DNA of 64,000 nucleotides from Microbacterium terricola. GTDB lineage: Bacteria > Actinomycetota > Actinomycetes > Actinomycetales > Microbacteriaceae. The position numbers and the translations under genes were made by a program. Of the stretch, positions 34,620-47,180 are shown in pieces. Under the pieces are notes generated by a model that worked only from the letters and a program-made list of their open reading frames with translations, had not been told where the DNA came from and did no database searches. The stretch's first letter is position 1. Each line of letters opens with the position of its first letter. The stretch spans positions 186,001 to 250,000 of the forward strand of contig NZ_AP027141.1 in assembly GCF_027943945.1 (NCBI RefSeq), written 5' to 3'.

Positions 34620-34712
34620 GGTGAGGCTCCTCCGTCTTCGCGACGGGCAGCGGCGCCCGTCGCGGCTCAGCCTAGAGGCGGTGGGGGTGGGGCGGCAGGG
34701 GTGGAACGGACC

Positions 34713-34718
34713 TAGACT
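34713..34718 (+). promoter_or_regulatory. candidate leaderless promoter (TAGACT) of hpt
   Basis: TAGACT lies 6 nt before ATG 34725. No Shine-Dalgarno is present, as expected for a leaderless mRNA. Confidence 0.5.
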
Positions 34719-34724
34719 CGGCAC

Positions 34725-35276
<552 letters not shown>

Positions 35277-35304
35277 GGCTGAGCAGGGCGGCGCGTACGC
35301 CATG

Positions 35305-35324
35305 GGCGAATCCCCAGATTCGCC
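35305..35324. promoter_or_regulatory. 7-bp inverted repeat over the ftsH -35 region
   Basis: GGCGAAT and ATTCGCC are separated by 6 bases in the hpt-ftsH gap. Its downstream arm lies where the -35 of the TACCCT promoter (35340-35345) should be, so a bound regulator could block or adjust ftsH transcription. Confidence 0.45.
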
Positions 35325-35339
35325 ATATGATCCGCGCGA

Positions 35340-35345
35340 TACCCT
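35340..35345 (+). promoter_or_regulatory. candidate -10 box (TACCCT) of ftsH
   Basis: TACCCT lies 9 nt before ATG 35355, giving a leader of only two or three bases. No Shine-Dalgarno is visible. Confidence 0.4.
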
Positions 35346-35354
35346 GAACGCACC

Positions 35355-37364
<2,010 letters not shown>

Positions 37365-37373
37365 GCTCGGCCC

Positions 37374-37982
37374 GTGGCCGTCGATCGTGAGCGCGTCGCC
37401 GAACTGGTGCGCGAACTGCTGGAGGCGATCGGTGAGGACCCCGATCGGCCAGGACTGCGGCTGACCCCGCAGCGGGTCGCCGACGCGTACGCCGAGTTCT
37501 TCTCCGGCGTGGGGGAGGATGCCGCTGCCCCCCTGTCGCACACGATCTCGGTCGCGCGCGGCCCGGCCCCCGAGACCCTGCCGTCGGGGGCGGTGATGCT
37601 GCGGGGCATCCGCTTCCGCTCCGTCTGCGAGCATCACCTGCTGCCGTTCCGCGGGCACGCCCACATCGCGTACCTGCCGGGCGAGCAGGTCGTCGGGCTC
37701 GGCGCACTTCCGAAGGTCGTCGACATCCTGTCCGCCCGCCCGCAGGTGCAGGAGCGCCTCGGTGAGCAGATCGCCGACGTGATCGCGGGCGCCCTCGACG
37801 CGCGGGGCGTGCTCGTGGTGCTCGACGCGACCCACGAATGCGTCACGATGCGCAGCGGGCAGCAGTCCGACTCCTCGACCGTGACCATCGCCGCGCGCGG
37901 CGCGCTGGCGGAGGTCGCGGCGCGCGCCGAGCTGATCGCGCTGCTGGGCTCCGGCAGCGCTCCGGGGACCGCGAACCGATGA
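37374..37982 (+). CDS. folE: GTP cyclohydrolase I
   Basis: A 202-aa protein. Family motifs: LRLTPQRVADAYAEFFSG (about 26-43), RFRSVCEHHLLPFRGHAHIA with the zinc-binding Cys and His, and LGALPKVVDILSARPQVQERL. The second zinc Cys is in DATHECVTMRS. It converts GTP to 7,8-dihydroneopterin triphosphate, the first step of folate synthesis. It starts 9 bp after ftsH and overlaps folP by 4 nt (ATGA). Confidence 0.96.
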   Translation: MAVDRERVAELVRELLEAIGEDPDRPGLRLTPQRVADAYAEFFSGVGEDAAAPLSHTISVARGPAPETLPSGAVMLRGIRFRSVCEHHLLPFRGHAHIAYLPGEQVVGLGALPKVVDILSARPQVQERLGEQIADVIAGALDARGVLVVLDATHECVTMRSGQQSDSSTVTIAARGALAEVAARAELIALLGSGSAPGTANR

Positions 37983-38782
37983 GCGCCCTCGTGATGGGCA
38001 TCGTGAACGTGACGCCCGACTCGTTCAGCGACGGCGGTCGGTTCCTCTCGGTCGACGACGCGATCGCCCACGGGCTCGCCCTGCGCGCGGCCGGCGCCGA
38101 CATCCTCGACGTCGGTGGCGAGTCGACCAGGCCGGGCGCTGAACGCGTCCCTCCGGGCGTCGAGCAGGACCGGGTCGTTCCGGTCATCGCCGCGCTCGCC
38201 GGGGCGGGGGCGCGCATCAGCGTCGACACCATGAACGCGTCGACCGCCGTGGCCGCGGTGGCCGCGGGCGCCCGCATCGTCAACGACGTCTCGGGCGGGA
38301 TGGCCGACCCCGAGATGCTGGCGGCCGTCGCCGGTACCGACGCCGACATGGTGCTGCAGCACTGGCGGGGGCCGTCGAGCGACATGTACGCCCGCGCCGA
38401 GTACGGCGACGTCGCCGGCGAGGTGATCGCGGAGCTGTCCGCGCGGGTGGAGGCGGCAGCATCCGCCGGCATCGCCGTCGACCGCGTGATCGTGGACCCG
38501 GGCATCGGCTTCGGCAAGCGGGGCGCGCAGAACTGGGCCGTCCTTCGCGCGCTGCCGCGGATCGTCGAGCTCGGCAACCGCGTGCTCGTCGGCACGAGCC
38601 GCAAGCGGTTCATCGCCGAGCTGCTCGACGACCCCGCGCTCTCGCTGCATCGCCGCGACCTCGCGACCGCGGTGACGAGCGTGCTGGCGGCGCAGGCCGG
38701 GGCCTGGGCGGTGCGCGTGCACGACGTCGCGGGAACGCGAGACGCGCTGCGGGTCTCCGCGGCATGGGAGGAAGCGCAGTGA
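37979..38782 (+). CDS. folP: dihydropteroate synthase
   Basis: A 267-aa TIM-barrel protein. It opens MGIVNVTPDSFSDGG, then ILDVGGESTRPGAERV (the pABA/sulfonamide loop), ISVDTMNAS, IVNDVSGGMAD, and the signature IVDPGIGFGKRGAQN. It joins pABA to dihydropterin pyrophosphate and is the sulfonamide target. The ATG overlaps the folE stop, and a GTGA overlap links it to folB. Confidence 0.96.
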   Translation: MSALVMGIVNVTPDSFSDGGRFLSVDDAIAHGLALRAAGADILDVGGESTRPGAERVPPGVEQDRVVPVIAALAGAGARISVDTMNASTAVAAVAAGARIVNDVSGGMADPEMLAAVAGTDADMVLQHWRGPSSDMYARAEYGDVAGEVIAELSARVEAAASAGIAVDRVIVDPGIGFGKRGAQNWAVLRALPRIVELGNRVLVGTSRKRFIAELLDDPALSLHRRDLATAVTSVLAAQAGAWAVRVHDVAGTRDALRVSAAWEEAQ

Positions 38783-39234
38783 CCCTTCGACAGGCTCAGG
38801 GAGCGGGAGCGGCTCAGGGAGCGGGAGCGGCTCAGGAAGCGGGAGCGGCTCAGCAGGCGTGGGCGACCGGCGACGAGATCAGCCTCACGGGGCTGCGCGC
38901 GTTCGGCCGGCACGGCGTGTTCGCGCACGAGCGCGAGAACGGCCAGCAATTCACCGTAGATCTGGTCCTCTCCGTCGACGCCGCGCCGGCAGCATCCAGC
39001 GACGACGTCGCCGACACCGTCCACTATGGGGAGGTCGCCGACGCGGTGGCGGCGATCATCGAGGGCGAGCCGGTCAACCTCATCGAGACGCTCGCGACGC
39101 GCATCGCCGACGCCGTGCTCGCCTTCGCCGGCGTGCGGGCCGTGCAGGTCACCGTGCACAAGCCGCAGGCGCCCATCGCGCACGAGTTCGCCGACGTCGC
39201 GGTGACCATCACGCGGCCGAGGGCCGGCGCATGA
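38779..39234 (+). CDS. folB: dihydroneopterin aldolase with an N-terminal hexapeptide-repeat extension
   Basis: The protein has 151 aa from GTG 38779 (GTGA overlap with folP). The catalytic fold starts at DEISLTGLRAFGRHGVFAHE (about residue 31) and includes VHYGEVADAV, the catalytic-Lys segment VTVHKPQAPI, and Glu/Tyr positions typical of FolB. Before it lie about 28 extra residues built from hexads of AQGAGA type, encoded by an 18-bp tandem repeat (38793-38846). The extension is Ala/Gly/Gln-rich and probably unstructured. The enzyme makes 6-hydroxymethyl-dihydropterin. Confidence 0.93.
   Translation: MTLRQAQGAGAAQGAGAAQEAGAAQQAWATGDEISLTGLRAFGRHGVFAHERENGQQFTVDLVLSVDAAPAASSDDVADTVHYGEVADAVAAIIEGEPVNLIETLATRIADAVLAFAGVRAVQVTVHKPQAPIAHEFADVAVTITRPRAGA
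38793..38846 (+). repeat. three tandem 18-bp repeats in the 5' end of folB
   Basis: GGCTCAGGGAGCGGGAGC occurs at 38793-38810 and 38811-38828, and once more with one change at 38829-38846; a partial fourth copy follows. The unit is in frame and encodes six residues. It begins within CTTCGACAGGCTCAGGGA, which looks like an intergenic-type repeat. Confidence 0.85.
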
Positions 39235-39764
39235 ACCGCAGGCTCGCGCAGGGCATCGACGGGGAGCGCGCGACGACCGACCGCCCGCCGGTCGAGGCCG
39301 TCGTCGCGCTGGGCGCGAACCTCGGCGATCGCGCGCAGACGCTCGCCGATGCGCTCACCGATCTCGCCCGGCTGCCGCTCGTCGACGGCGTCCGCGCGTC
39401 GGAGCCCGTCGAGTCGGTCGCGGTGACGCTGGAGGGACCGGATGCTGCCGCCCCCGCGTACCTGAACGCCGTCGCGATCCTCACCACGCGGCTCGCCCCG
39501 AGCGTGCTGCTCGGGTACCTGCACGCCATCGAGGACCGTCACGGGCGGGTCCGCCGGGAGCGCTGGGGGGATCGCACCCTGGACCTCGACCTGATCGCCT
39601 ACGGCGACGCGCGCAGCACCGACCCCCTGCTGGCACTGCCCCACCCGCGCGCGGCGGAGCGGGACTTCGTGCTGGCACCGTGGCTGACCGTCGACCCGGA
39701 CGCGGTCCTGCCGGGCGCGGGTCGTGTCGACGCCCTGCTGGCCCGCCTCGGGGAGCGCCGATGA
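39231..39764 (+). CDS. folK: 2-amino-4-hydroxy-6-hydroxymethyldihydropteridine pyrophosphokinase
   Basis: The protein has 177 aa from ATG 39231 (ATGA overlap with folB). Family motifs: VVALGANLGDRAQTLADAL (about 22-40), AYLNAVAILTT, and the signature RHGRVRRERWGDRTLDLDLI with the two Asp residues that bind Mg-ATP, then LPHPRAAERDFVLAPW. It moves a pyrophosphate onto 6-hydroxymethyl-dihydropterin, making the FolP substrate. The first ~18 residues are an unconserved extension. Confidence 0.95.
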   Translation: MNRRLAQGIDGERATTDRPPVEAVVALGANLGDRAQTLADALTDLARLPLVDGVRASEPVESVAVTLEGPDAAAPAYLNAVAILTTRLAPSVLLGYLHAIEDRHGRVRRERWGDRTLDLDLIAYGDARSTDPLLALPHPRAAERDFVLAPWLTVDPDAVLPGAGRVDALLARLGERR

Positions 39765-40267
39765 AGCGCACCGGCGCGGTCGTCCTGCTCAGCGCGGCCG
39801 CTGCGGGGGCCGTGATCGGCTACCTGCTCGACTACGCGCTGACCGCGAGCGGCCGCGCGACCTTCACGCCGGCGGTCACCCTGCCCATCCTGCTGATCGT
39901 GCTCGGCGTCTTCGTGGTGGCGATGGCGTGGCCGATCCGCCAGGCGACGCGCGGCACCTCGACCGCGCGGGTGAACCCGTTCCGCGCGGTGCGGGTGGCG
40001 ATGCTGGCGAAGGCCTCCAGCATCCTCGGCGCCGCTCTCGGCGGAGTCGGCCTCGGCCTCCTCGGCTTCCTGCTGACCCGACCCGTCGTGCCGTCGCTAG
40101 GCTCGTTGGGACCCCTCATCGCGACCGTCGTGTGCGGCGCGGTGCTGGTGGCGGCGGGACTCCTCGCCGAGCATCTGTGCACCATCCGGAAGGACGACGA
40201 TGACGAACAGCCCGGAGGCTCCGACCCCGGACTTCCCGACGCCGGTGTCACCCCCTCCCACCACTGA
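39761..40267 (+). CDS. DUF3180 membrane protein
   Basis: A 168-aa protein with four hydrophobic helices (about 6-26, 39-59, 86-110 and 120-142) and an acidic cytoplasmic tail. DUF3180 is an actinobacterial family that follows folK so often that a folate link is likely, but its role is unknown. It overlaps folK by 4 nt (ATGA). Its last 68 bp overlap the start of the next gene in another frame. Confidence 0.85.
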   Translation: MKRTGAVVLLSAAAAGAVIGYLLDYALTASGRATFTPAVTLPILLIVLGVFVVAMAWPIRQATRGTSTARVNPFRAVRVAMLAKASSILGAALGGVGLGLLGFLLTRPVVPSLGSLGPLIATVVCGAVLVAAGLLAEHLCTIRKDDDDEQPGGSDPGLPDAGVTPSHH

Positions 40268-40802
40268 GGCGGACGCGACACTCGACGCGGGCACGTACGA
40301 CCGGCTCATCGAGCCTCGTTCACCGCATCGTCTCGCGCTCGACGGCAGCTGGCACCAGATCTCGCGCAGCTACCTGTGGGTGCAGCTGATCTCGCTGGGC
40401 CTGATGTTCATCCTGCTGACCGTGGTGGTGCTGGTGCTGACGCTGTTCCTGCACCAGACATGGGCGTGGATCCCCGGCGGGATCGCCGCCGTCGTGCTGC
40501 TGTGGACCATCGCGATCCTGCCTCGCCAGGTGCGGGCGATCGGCTACCGCCTGCGCCAGGACGACCTCGTCTTCCGCAGGGGGATCCTCTGGCAGCGCGT
40601 CGTCGCCGTGCCGTACGGGCGCATGCAGCTGGTCGACATCACGCACGGTCCGCTGGACCGCGGGTTCGGCATCGCACAGCTGAAGCTCGTGACGGCCGCC
40701 GCCTCGACGGGCGTCGTCATCCCCGGGCTCACCCAGGACGCGGCAGAGCAGCTGCGCGACACCCTCATCGCCGTCGCCGAGACCCGCCGGACGGGGCTGT
40801 GA
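40200..40802 (+). CDS. PH-domain membrane protein (bPH2, YdbS-like)
   Basis: A 200-aa protein. A disordered Pro-rich start is followed by two membrane helices (about 58-78 and 82-102) and a bacterial PH (bPH2) domain with YRLRQDDLVFRRGILWQRVV, VPYGRMQLVDITHGPLDRGF and LVTAAASTGVVIPGL. The fold is clear, but the ligand is unknown; B. subtilis relatives YdbS/YdbT help resist amylocyclicin. The ATG lies 68 bp inside the DUF3180 gene and has GGA upstream. It is paired with the next gene by a GTGA overlap. Confidence 0.88.
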   Translation: MTNSPEAPTPDFPTPVSPPPTTEADATLDAGTYDRLIEPRSPHRLALDGSWHQISRSYLWVQLISLGLMFILLTVVVLVLTLFLHQTWAWIPGGIAAVVLLWTIAILPRQVRAIGYRLRQDDLVFRRGILWQRVVAVPYGRMQLVDITHGPLDRGFGIAQLKLVTAAASTGVVIPGLTQDAAEQLRDTLIAVAETRRTGL

Positions 40803-42412
40803 GCAGCATCCAGCCCACCCCGCCGCACGGCGTCTCGGACGCCGCGCCGGCGGGGCCTGCGGCGAGCGTGCGCTCGCCGCTCAGTGACGGCGAGTGGCAC
40901 CGCCTCCACCCGCTGACGCCGCTGTTCCGCGGCGGACTCGCGCTCGTGATCGTGGCCGGTGTCGTGATCTCGAACCTCCGCGACCGGCTGATCGAGTGGT
41001 TCATCCCGACGCTCGCGCCCGGCGCGGGCCTCGAGGAGTACGAGGACTACTCGGGCGACCCGATCGACTTCATCCTCGCGAACAACCTGATCGTGATCGC
41101 CCTGCTGGCGGTGCTCGCGATCGTGCTCATCCTGGTCGGGATCTTCTACCTGTCGTGGCGATTCCACACCTTCCGGATCACCGGGGACGAAGTCGAGGTG
41201 CGCAGCGGCGTGCTGTTCCGCACCCACCGCCGGGCACCGCTGGACCGCGTGCAGGGCGTGAACCTCACCCGGCCGATGGTCGCGCGGCTGTTCGGCATGG
41301 CGAAGCTCGAGGTGGTCGGCGCCGGTCTCGACGCGAACGTCAAGCTCGAGTACCTGTCGACCACGAACGCGGAAGAGGTGCGCACCGACATCCTGCGCCT
41401 GGCCTCCGGGCGACAGCTCGCCGAGGCGCAGGAGAAGCGCGCAGCGGCCGTCAGCAGGGGACAGGCCGCGGCCTCGGTGGTGACGGCCGGGCTCACGGGG
41501 ATCATCGCGGGCGCCGAGGAACCCGTCGCCGAGCCCGAGTCCGTGGTGCACATCCCGGTCGGCCGGCTGATCGGCTCGCACCTGCTCAGCGGGGCGACGA
41601 TCGGACTGCTGTTCGGCATCGGCGCGATCGTCGTCGGCGCGATCGTCGGTACTCCGTGGCTGCTGTTCGGCATGGTGCCGACCGTGATCGGCTTCATCTT
41701 CTACTGGGTGCGCAGCATCACGCGGTCGCTGCGCTACTCCATCGCGCCGACTCCCAGCGGAGTGCGCATCACCTTCGGACTGTTCACGACCATCACCGAG
41801 ATCCTCCCGCCCGGGCGCGTCCACGGTGTCGAAGTGCGACAGTCGATCCTGTGGCGTCCGAAGGGCTGGTGGTCGGTGCATGTGAACCGCCTCTCGGGTC
41901 GCAGCGCGACCGACGGGCAGGCCGACCAGTTCGCCACGGTCCTGCCGGTGGGCACGCGCGACGATGCGGAGCGCGTCCTGCGCCTGCTGCTGCCCGGCCT
42001 GCACGAGACCGAGTGGCCGGCGGTGTTCGCACACGGACTGCTCGGGCCCGCTGAGGACGACCCGTACACCAACACCCCCCGGCGTGCCCGGCTGCTGCGG
42101 CTGCTGTCGTGGCGGCGCAACGGGTTCCTGCTCGCCGGCGACACGCTGCTGCTGCGGCGCGGCGCCATCTGGCGACGGCTGGCGATCCTCCCGCTCGCCC
42201 GCGTGCAGAGCTTCGCGTTGACGCAGGGTCCGATCGACCGCGCGCTGAACGTCGGGAATCTCCGCGCGCACACGGTGCTCGGACCGGTCGACGGTGCGCT
42301 CGGCATCATCGACCGGGATGCGGCGCTCGATCTCTTCGCCGATGCCGAGGCCGCTGCGGTCGCCGCGGCGCGCAGCGACCGCAGCCACCGCTGGGCGGGG
42401 GAGCAGGAATGA
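40799..42412 (+). CDS. PH-domain membrane protein with repeated bPH2 domains (YdbT-like)
   Basis: A 537-aa protein from GTG 40799. It has paired membrane helices near the N-terminus (about 40-60 and 96-118) and again around 262-305. bPH2 domains follow each pair (GVLFRTHRRAPLDRVQGVNL, FTTITEILPPGRVHGVEVRQ) and a third copy is near the end (LARVQSFALTQGPIDRALNV). It forms a two-gene unit with the shorter YdbS-like protein, as in many Gram-positive genomes. Its ATGA junction leads into the DUF2520 gene. Confidence 0.87.
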   Translation: MSSIQPTPPHGVSDAAPAGPAASVRSPLSDGEWHRLHPLTPLFRGGLALVIVAGVVISNLRDRLIEWFIPTLAPGAGLEEYEDYSGDPIDFILANNLIVIALLAVLAIVLILVGIFYLSWRFHTFRITGDEVEVRSGVLFRTHRRAPLDRVQGVNLTRPMVARLFGMAKLEVVGAGLDANVKLEYLSTTNAEEVRTDILRLASGRQLAEAQEKRAAAVSRGQAAASVVTAGLTGIIAGAEEPVAEPESVVHIPVGRLIGSHLLSGATIGLLFGIGAIVVGAIVGTPWLLFGMVPTVIGFIFYWVRSITRSLRYSIAPTPSGVRITFGLFTTITEILPPGRVHGVEVRQSILWRPKGWWSVHVNRLSGRSATDGQADQFATVLPVGTRDDAERVLRLLLPGLHETEWPAVFAHGLLGPAEDDPYTNTPRRARLLRLLSWRRNGFLLAGDTLLLRRGAIWRRLAILPLARVQSFALTQGPIDRALNVGNLRAHTVLGPVDGALGIIDRDAALDLFADAEAAAVAAARSDRSHRWAGEQE

Positions 42413-43122
42413 CCCGCGACGGACGGCTGGGAGTGGGGGTCATCGGCGCCGGCCGGGTCGGACCGGTCATCGCGCTCGCGCTCGCCGGGGCGGGGCACGC
42501 CCTCGTCGGGATCACCCACGGTTCGGACGACGCCCGCGTCGAGGCGCTGCTGCCGGGTGTGCCGCTGCTGGACGCCGTCGAGGTCGCCCGGCGCGCCGAG
42601 CTCGTCGTCGTCGCCGTGCCCCGCGACGAGCTGGCCGGCCTGGTCGCCGGCCTGGCCGACGTCGGCGCATGGCAGCCCGGCCAGCTCGTGCTGCACACCG
42701 ACGCCGCGCACGGTGCGGGCGTGCTGGCACCCGCCGTGGCCAAGGGCGCCATCCCGCTCGCCGTCCACCCGGCGATCGCCTTCACGGGCACGTCGATGGA
42801 CCTGCGCTCCCTCGAGCACTCGTATGCCGCCGTGACCGCGCCCGCGCCCGTGCTGCCCATCGCACAGGCGCTGGCGGTCGAGCTCGGCTGCGAGCCGGTG
42901 GTGGTGGCCGAGACGCAACGGGCCGCCTACGCGGAGGGCATCGCCACCGCGACGGAGTTCTCTCGGTCGATCGTCCAGCAGTCGGCCGACCTGCTGCGGG
43001 CGGCGGGCGTCGAGAACCCCGGGCTGTACCTCTCGTCGCTGGTGCACTCGACCATCGACCACGCGTTGAGCGCCGCAGGAGGCGCGGAACAGCCTCCGCC
43101 CGCCGATACGATCAACGAATGA
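42409..43122 (+). CDS. Rossmann-like / DUF2520 oxidoreductase-type protein
   Basis: A 237-aa protein. The N-terminal Rossmann fold is GVGVIGAGRVGPVIALALAG, with VVVAVPRDELAGLV. The C-terminal DUF2520 half has AIPLAVHPAIAFTGT and a helical end with HSTIDHAL. The family resembles ketopantoate reductase and prephenate dehydrogenase, and often lies directly upstream of panC in actinobacteria, which suggests a step of pantothenate supply. This link is an inference. The ATGA overlap with panC implies coupled translation. Confidence 0.85.
   Translation: MTRDGRLGVGVIGAGRVGPVIALALAGAGHALVGITHGSDDARVEALLPGVPLLDAVEVARRAELVVVAVPRDELAGLVAGLADVGAWQPGQLVLHTDAAHGAGVLAPAVAKGAIPLAVHPAIAFTGTSMDLRSLEHSYAAVTAPAPVLPIAQALAVELGCEPVVVAETQRAAYAEGIATATEFSRSIVQQSADLLRAAGVENPGLYLSSLVHSTIDHALSAAGGAEQPPPADTINE
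43107..43112 (+). promoter_or_regulatory. candidate leaderless promoter (TACGAT) of panC
   Basis: TACGAT lies 6 nt before ATG 43119, inside the end of the DUF2520 gene. It could give a separate leaderless panC mRNA. Confidence 0.4.
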
Positions 43123-43976
43123 TCCGCACCACGGAGGCGCTGCGCACCCGACTGGCCGAGGCCAGAGCCGACGCCCAGGCCGACGGAGCCGCCCCGCGCG
43201 TCGCCCTCGTCTCGACGATCGGCTCGCTGCACGACGGGCACATCGACCTCATCCACACCGCCAGGGAGATCGCCGACATCGTCGTGGTGTCGATCTTCGT
43301 CAACCCGCTGCGATTCCGCACGCCCGCGGAGTTCGAGGCCTACCCGCGGACGCCGGACGACGACCTCGCGCTGCTGGACTCGCTCGGCGTCGACATCGTG
43401 TTCGCGCCCGACACCGCCGAGCTCCTGCCCGACGGCTCGGCGACCACGAAGGTGACGGCCGGCGATCTGGGCCTGCGTTACGAGGGCCGGATGCGTCCCT
43501 TCTACTTCGACGGTCTGCTCACGGTCGAGGCGAAGCTGCTGCACCTGGTCGCGCCCGACGTCGCCGTCTACGGGCTGCGTGATCGGCAGCGGGTCTTCCT
43601 GGTGAAGCGCATGATCCGCGACCTGTTCTTCGACGTCGCCGTCGAGACGGTCGAGACGGTGCGCGGCGACGACGGACTGCCGGTCTCGACCAGGGTCGGG
43701 ATGCTGGAGCCCCGCGACCTCGCCGCGGCGGCGAAGCTGCCCGCCGCGCTGGAGGCGGCAGCATCCAACGCCGACCGAGGCGTAGACGCCTGCATCGCCG
43801 CCGCCCAGTCCTCGCTGATGGGCGAGCCGCGCATCACGCTGGAGTACCTCAGCGTCGTCGATCCGGTCACGTTCCTGCCCGTCGACGAGGGGCACGGCGG
43901 TCCGGCCGTCGCCCTCATCGCGGCGAGTGTGGCCGGCCACCGCTTCATCGACAACGCGGAGATCTACCTGCGCTGA
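43119..43976 (+). CDS. panC: pantothenate synthetase family protein, divergent active site
   Basis: A 285-aa protein of the PanC nucleotidyltransferase family: TIGSLHDGHIDLI (HIGH-like), VVSIFVNPLRF, YPRTPDDDLALLDSLGV. Several normally invariant residues differ. The GEKD-type ATP-binding segment with its Lys reads YGLRDRQR, so the Lys is replaced by Arg. The RPTHFxGV-type loop reads RPFYFDGLL and loses its His. The SSRN-type motif reads STRVGML. Length is normal and there is no frameshift. It may be a PanC with changed kinetics or substrate, or no longer a pantoate ligase. Coupled to DUF2520, followed by lysS. Confidence 0.82.
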   Translation: MIRTTEALRTRLAEARADAQADGAAPRVALVSTIGSLHDGHIDLIHTAREIADIVVVSIFVNPLRFRTPAEFEAYPRTPDDDLALLDSLGVDIVFAPDTAELLPDGSATTKVTAGDLGLRYEGRMRPFYFDGLLTVEAKLLHLVAPDVAVYGLRDRQRVFLVKRMIRDLFFDVAVETVETVRGDDGLPVSTRVGMLEPRDLAAAAKLPAALEAAASNADRGVDACIAAAQSSLMGEPRITLEYLSVVDPVTFLPVDEGHGGPAVALIAASVAGHRFIDNAEIYLR

Positions 43977-44006
43977 CCGGGCAGGTGGCGCTCAGACGGC
44001 CGCCGG

Positions 44007-44012
44007 TAGGAT
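44007..44012 (+). promoter_or_regulatory. candidate -10 box (TAGGAT) of lysS
   Basis: TAGGAT would give a leader of about 22 nt with GAGGAG ahead of ATG 44041. This is a normal leadered start, in contrast to the leaderless panC. Confidence 0.4.
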
Positions 44013-44040
44013 TGACGGGACTTCCGAGGAGCCCCGCCGC

Positions 44041-45603
<1,563 letters not shown>

Positions 45604-46873
45604 AGGCCCAGTCGGGCAGATGCCCGGCGGCCACGAACGACGACACGATCTCGGCCAGACCGTGCGCGGGGTCGATCTCGCCCGCCCACTGGGCGTAGCG
45701 CGCCGCGTGACTGGAGCGTCCGAGCGCCCACGCGAGCCAGGCACAGGTGGCGAGCGCACCGGGGCGCAGTTCGCGGGGAGCGGCGACGGCGAGGGCGCGC
45801 GCGAGCGTCAGCGCGCCGCGGAGGCGCTGCGCATCTGGCCGCTCGCCTTCGCCCCACATGCGCATGGCGAGTCGCTCGGGGTACTCGGCCCCGGACTCCC
45901 ACCGCAGCTGCGCGGCGAGCGCCTCCTCGCCCGCGTCGAAGCCGCCCGCCCACTGCGACAGCGCGATGTCGCGCAGCGCGGGACGCGCGAGGCACCAGAT
46001 GAGCAGCGCAGCAGGGAACGCGTCGAGATCGTCGGCGTCCCACCGGAGTGCGTCCTCGAAGAGCGTCGGCACATCATCCAGCGCGCACACGGCGGCCAGC
46101 GCCTGTGGATTCACGCGGGCGGGATCGCCCGGCTCGGCGGGGTCGCCCGACTCCTCGGCGGCGCCGGCGGTCGGCTCGCGCGTCGCCCGTTCGCCCGCAG
46201 CGGCCGGACGGCAGAGCAGGGTCACTGCCGCGCCGAGCTCGTCGAGCGCGGCGGCGACGCGCGCTGACGCCGCGTCATCGCCGGCGGGCAGCGTGGCCCC
46301 GCTCTCCTGATCGCCGGATGCGGGCGGTCGGTCGTCGACCCCCTCCACCGCGATCAGGTCGAGAGACCGGCCCTCGTCCGGGCACTGCGGGTCGCGGCGG
46401 GACCCCCAGCCGTCCGCCGCGACGCAGAGCAGGTCGACCACGCGGACACCGCACTCGTCTGCCCGCAGCTCGAGCGCCGCGAGCAGCCGGGCATGCGGCA
46501 TCGACGAGTCAGGGGCGAACACCTCGTCGGTGTAGACGATGGCGGCGACAGCATCCGCTCCCTCCACGCGGCACACCATGCCGATGAACGTCGCCGAGAG
46601 GCTGTCGAGCTCACCAGGGTCGTCGGTCTCGGGCAGGTCGAGTCTCAGGGCGCCGAGCGTGCGACTGCCGCTGAACGGCACCAGCACGAGGCTCCGGCGG
46701 GGGATGCATCCGAGCAGATGCGGCACGAGGGCGAGGAACTGCGCGGGGTTCGCGGCGGTGACGATGCGGGTCATGCACCGACCATGCCGGTGGCGTCGAG
46801 CGCGTGGGGCCGCGCAGCGCACACCGTGCAGAGCCGGTCGGGATCGGCTGGCTGGGGAGGAACCAGCGCCACG

Positions 46874-46879
46874 TAGGAT
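46874..46879 (+). promoter_or_regulatory. candidate leaderless promoter (TAGGAT) of the 46886 gene
   Basis: TAGGAT lies 6 nt before ATG 46886. Confidence 0.45.
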
Positions 46880-46885
46880 GGAGCC

Positions 46886-47077
46886 ATGGACACCTACTGG
46901 GCCGCGGTCGCCTGGTCGCTCCTCCCCACTCTCGTCGTGAGCGCGATCTTCTTCTTCGTGCTGCGCGGCATCGTCCGCGCCGACCGCACCGAGCGCCGCG
47001 AATACGCACGGATCGAGGCCGAGGAGCGCGCCCGCCGCGGCCTCCCTCCCGCCGCGCCGGCCGCATCCGACCACTGA
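46886..47077 (+). CDS. small single-pass membrane protein
   Basis: A 63-aa protein. One helix (WSLLPTLVVSAIFFFVLRGI, about 10-29) is followed by a charged helix (RADRTERREYARIEAEERAR) and a Pro/Ala tail. It has the look of the short hypothetical proteins often found near cardiolipin synthase or lysS in Microbacteriaceae. No function can be given. A leaderless promoter and correct high-GC codon positions support it as real. Confidence 0.75.
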   Translation: MDTYWAAVAWSLLPTLVVSAIFFFVLRGIVRADRTERREYARIEAEERARRGLPPAAPAASDH

Positions 47078-47137
47078 CGCGTCCTCCCCGCCCGCCCAGG
47101 CGGGGCGCGCCCCGACAGGGCCGTCGGCGCACGGCAC

Positions 47138-47143
47138 TACGCT
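47138..47143 (+). promoter_or_regulatory. candidate -10 box (TACGCT) of cls
   Basis: TACGCT would give a leader of about 30 nt with GGGAGCG before GTG 47181. Confidence 0.35.
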
Positions 47144-47180
47144 GGCCTCACGCCTTCGGGGCGCGCAGAGGGGAGCGCGA

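Noticed and set aside
38793..38846. Possible CRISPR-like direct repeats
   Set aside because: Units are contiguous, 18 bp, in frame and without spacers, inside folB.
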